NCBI GenBank assembly: GCA_947632305.1
Contig: CANROS010000016.1
Span: 1-33,746 of the forward strand
Length of the DNA stretch: 33,746 nucleotides
Direction of reading: 5' to 3'
Source of the DNA: an uncultured Paenalcaligenes sp.
GTDB taxonomy: Bacteria > Pseudomonadota > Gammaproteobacteria > Burkholderiales > Burkholderiaceae_B
Part shown: piece by piece, positions 33,734-33,746 of the stretch
Position numbering within the stretch: position 1 is the first letter of the stretch
Layout of the letters: every line of letters starts with the position of its first letter
Position numbers and translations under genes: made by a program
Notes under the pieces: generated by a model
Told to the model about the DNA's origin: nothing
Database searches by the model: none
Seen by the model: the letters and a program-made list of their open reading frames with translations, nothing else

Positions 33734-33746
33734 AGTGCGATCCTCA

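Overview
The window looks like a chromosomal segment of a betaproteobacterium in the Burkholderiales, most likely close to the Alcaligenaceae (Bordetella, Paenalcaligenes or Oligella-like). This is inferred from gene order and protein features rather than from a database search. The supporting gene strings are tsaE-amiC-mutL-miaA next to purM, HAD-pcnB-folK, glyQ-glyS-gmhB-plsC-ygjP-gloA, lptD-surA-rsmA divergent from amgK-murU, and metNIQ. Base composition is moderate and even along the window. I see no insertion sequence, prophage, CRISPR array or integrase, so most of this is core genome.

Layout. Bases 1-4510 (+) hold the end of tsaE, the Tat-exported amidase amiC, a terminator, then mutL and miaA. 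purM (4564-5613, -) converges on miaA across a long REP-like hairpin. A HAD phosphatase, pcnB and folK follow (5847-8427, +) and end at a bidirectional terminator. A minus-strand operon shares that terminator: a periplasmic sulfurtransferase (10695-9745), a YeeE/YedE sulfur-transport protein (9734-8643) and an unrecognised 55-residue single-helix membrane protein (8641-8474). Class I fumarase and a crotonase (10826-13197, -) come next. Divergent from them, a compact seven-gene plus-strand cluster runs 13427-20174: glyQ, glyS, gmhB, plsC, ygjP-like, gloA and an SpmA-SpmB fusion.

The right half opens with the envelope-biogenesis operon lptD-surA-rsmA (24734-20171, -). It diverges from the peptidoglycan-recycling pair amgK-murU (24872-26604, +), and an 8-bp inverted repeat lies between them. 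A coiled-coil membrane protein (26677-27375, +) converges on the methionine ABC operon metN-metI-metQ (29920-27439, -). Two uncharacterised plus-strand genes follow, a 73-residue CxxC protein and a 255-residue helical protein. Then come a tRNA-Lys(UUU) gene with a near-consensus promoter and a strong terminator, and finally a large GH31-like protein (33733-31550, -).

The most interesting observations are these. (1) The sulfurtransferase/YeeE/55-residue operon, whose last gene is a small membrane protein ending in a Cys-containing tail. (2) The GH31-like protein keeps the family scaffold but appears to have His where the catalytic nucleophile Asp should be. (3) Several structured DNA/RNA elements are unexplained: a perfect 12-bp-arm palindrome inside the mutL linker, a REP-like hairpin between miaA and purM, an 11-bp inverted repeat in the glyQS leader, and the operator-like repeat between lptD and amgK. 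(4) Genes often found at these positions in relatives (pdxA between surA and rsmA; hda before the HAD gene) are absent.
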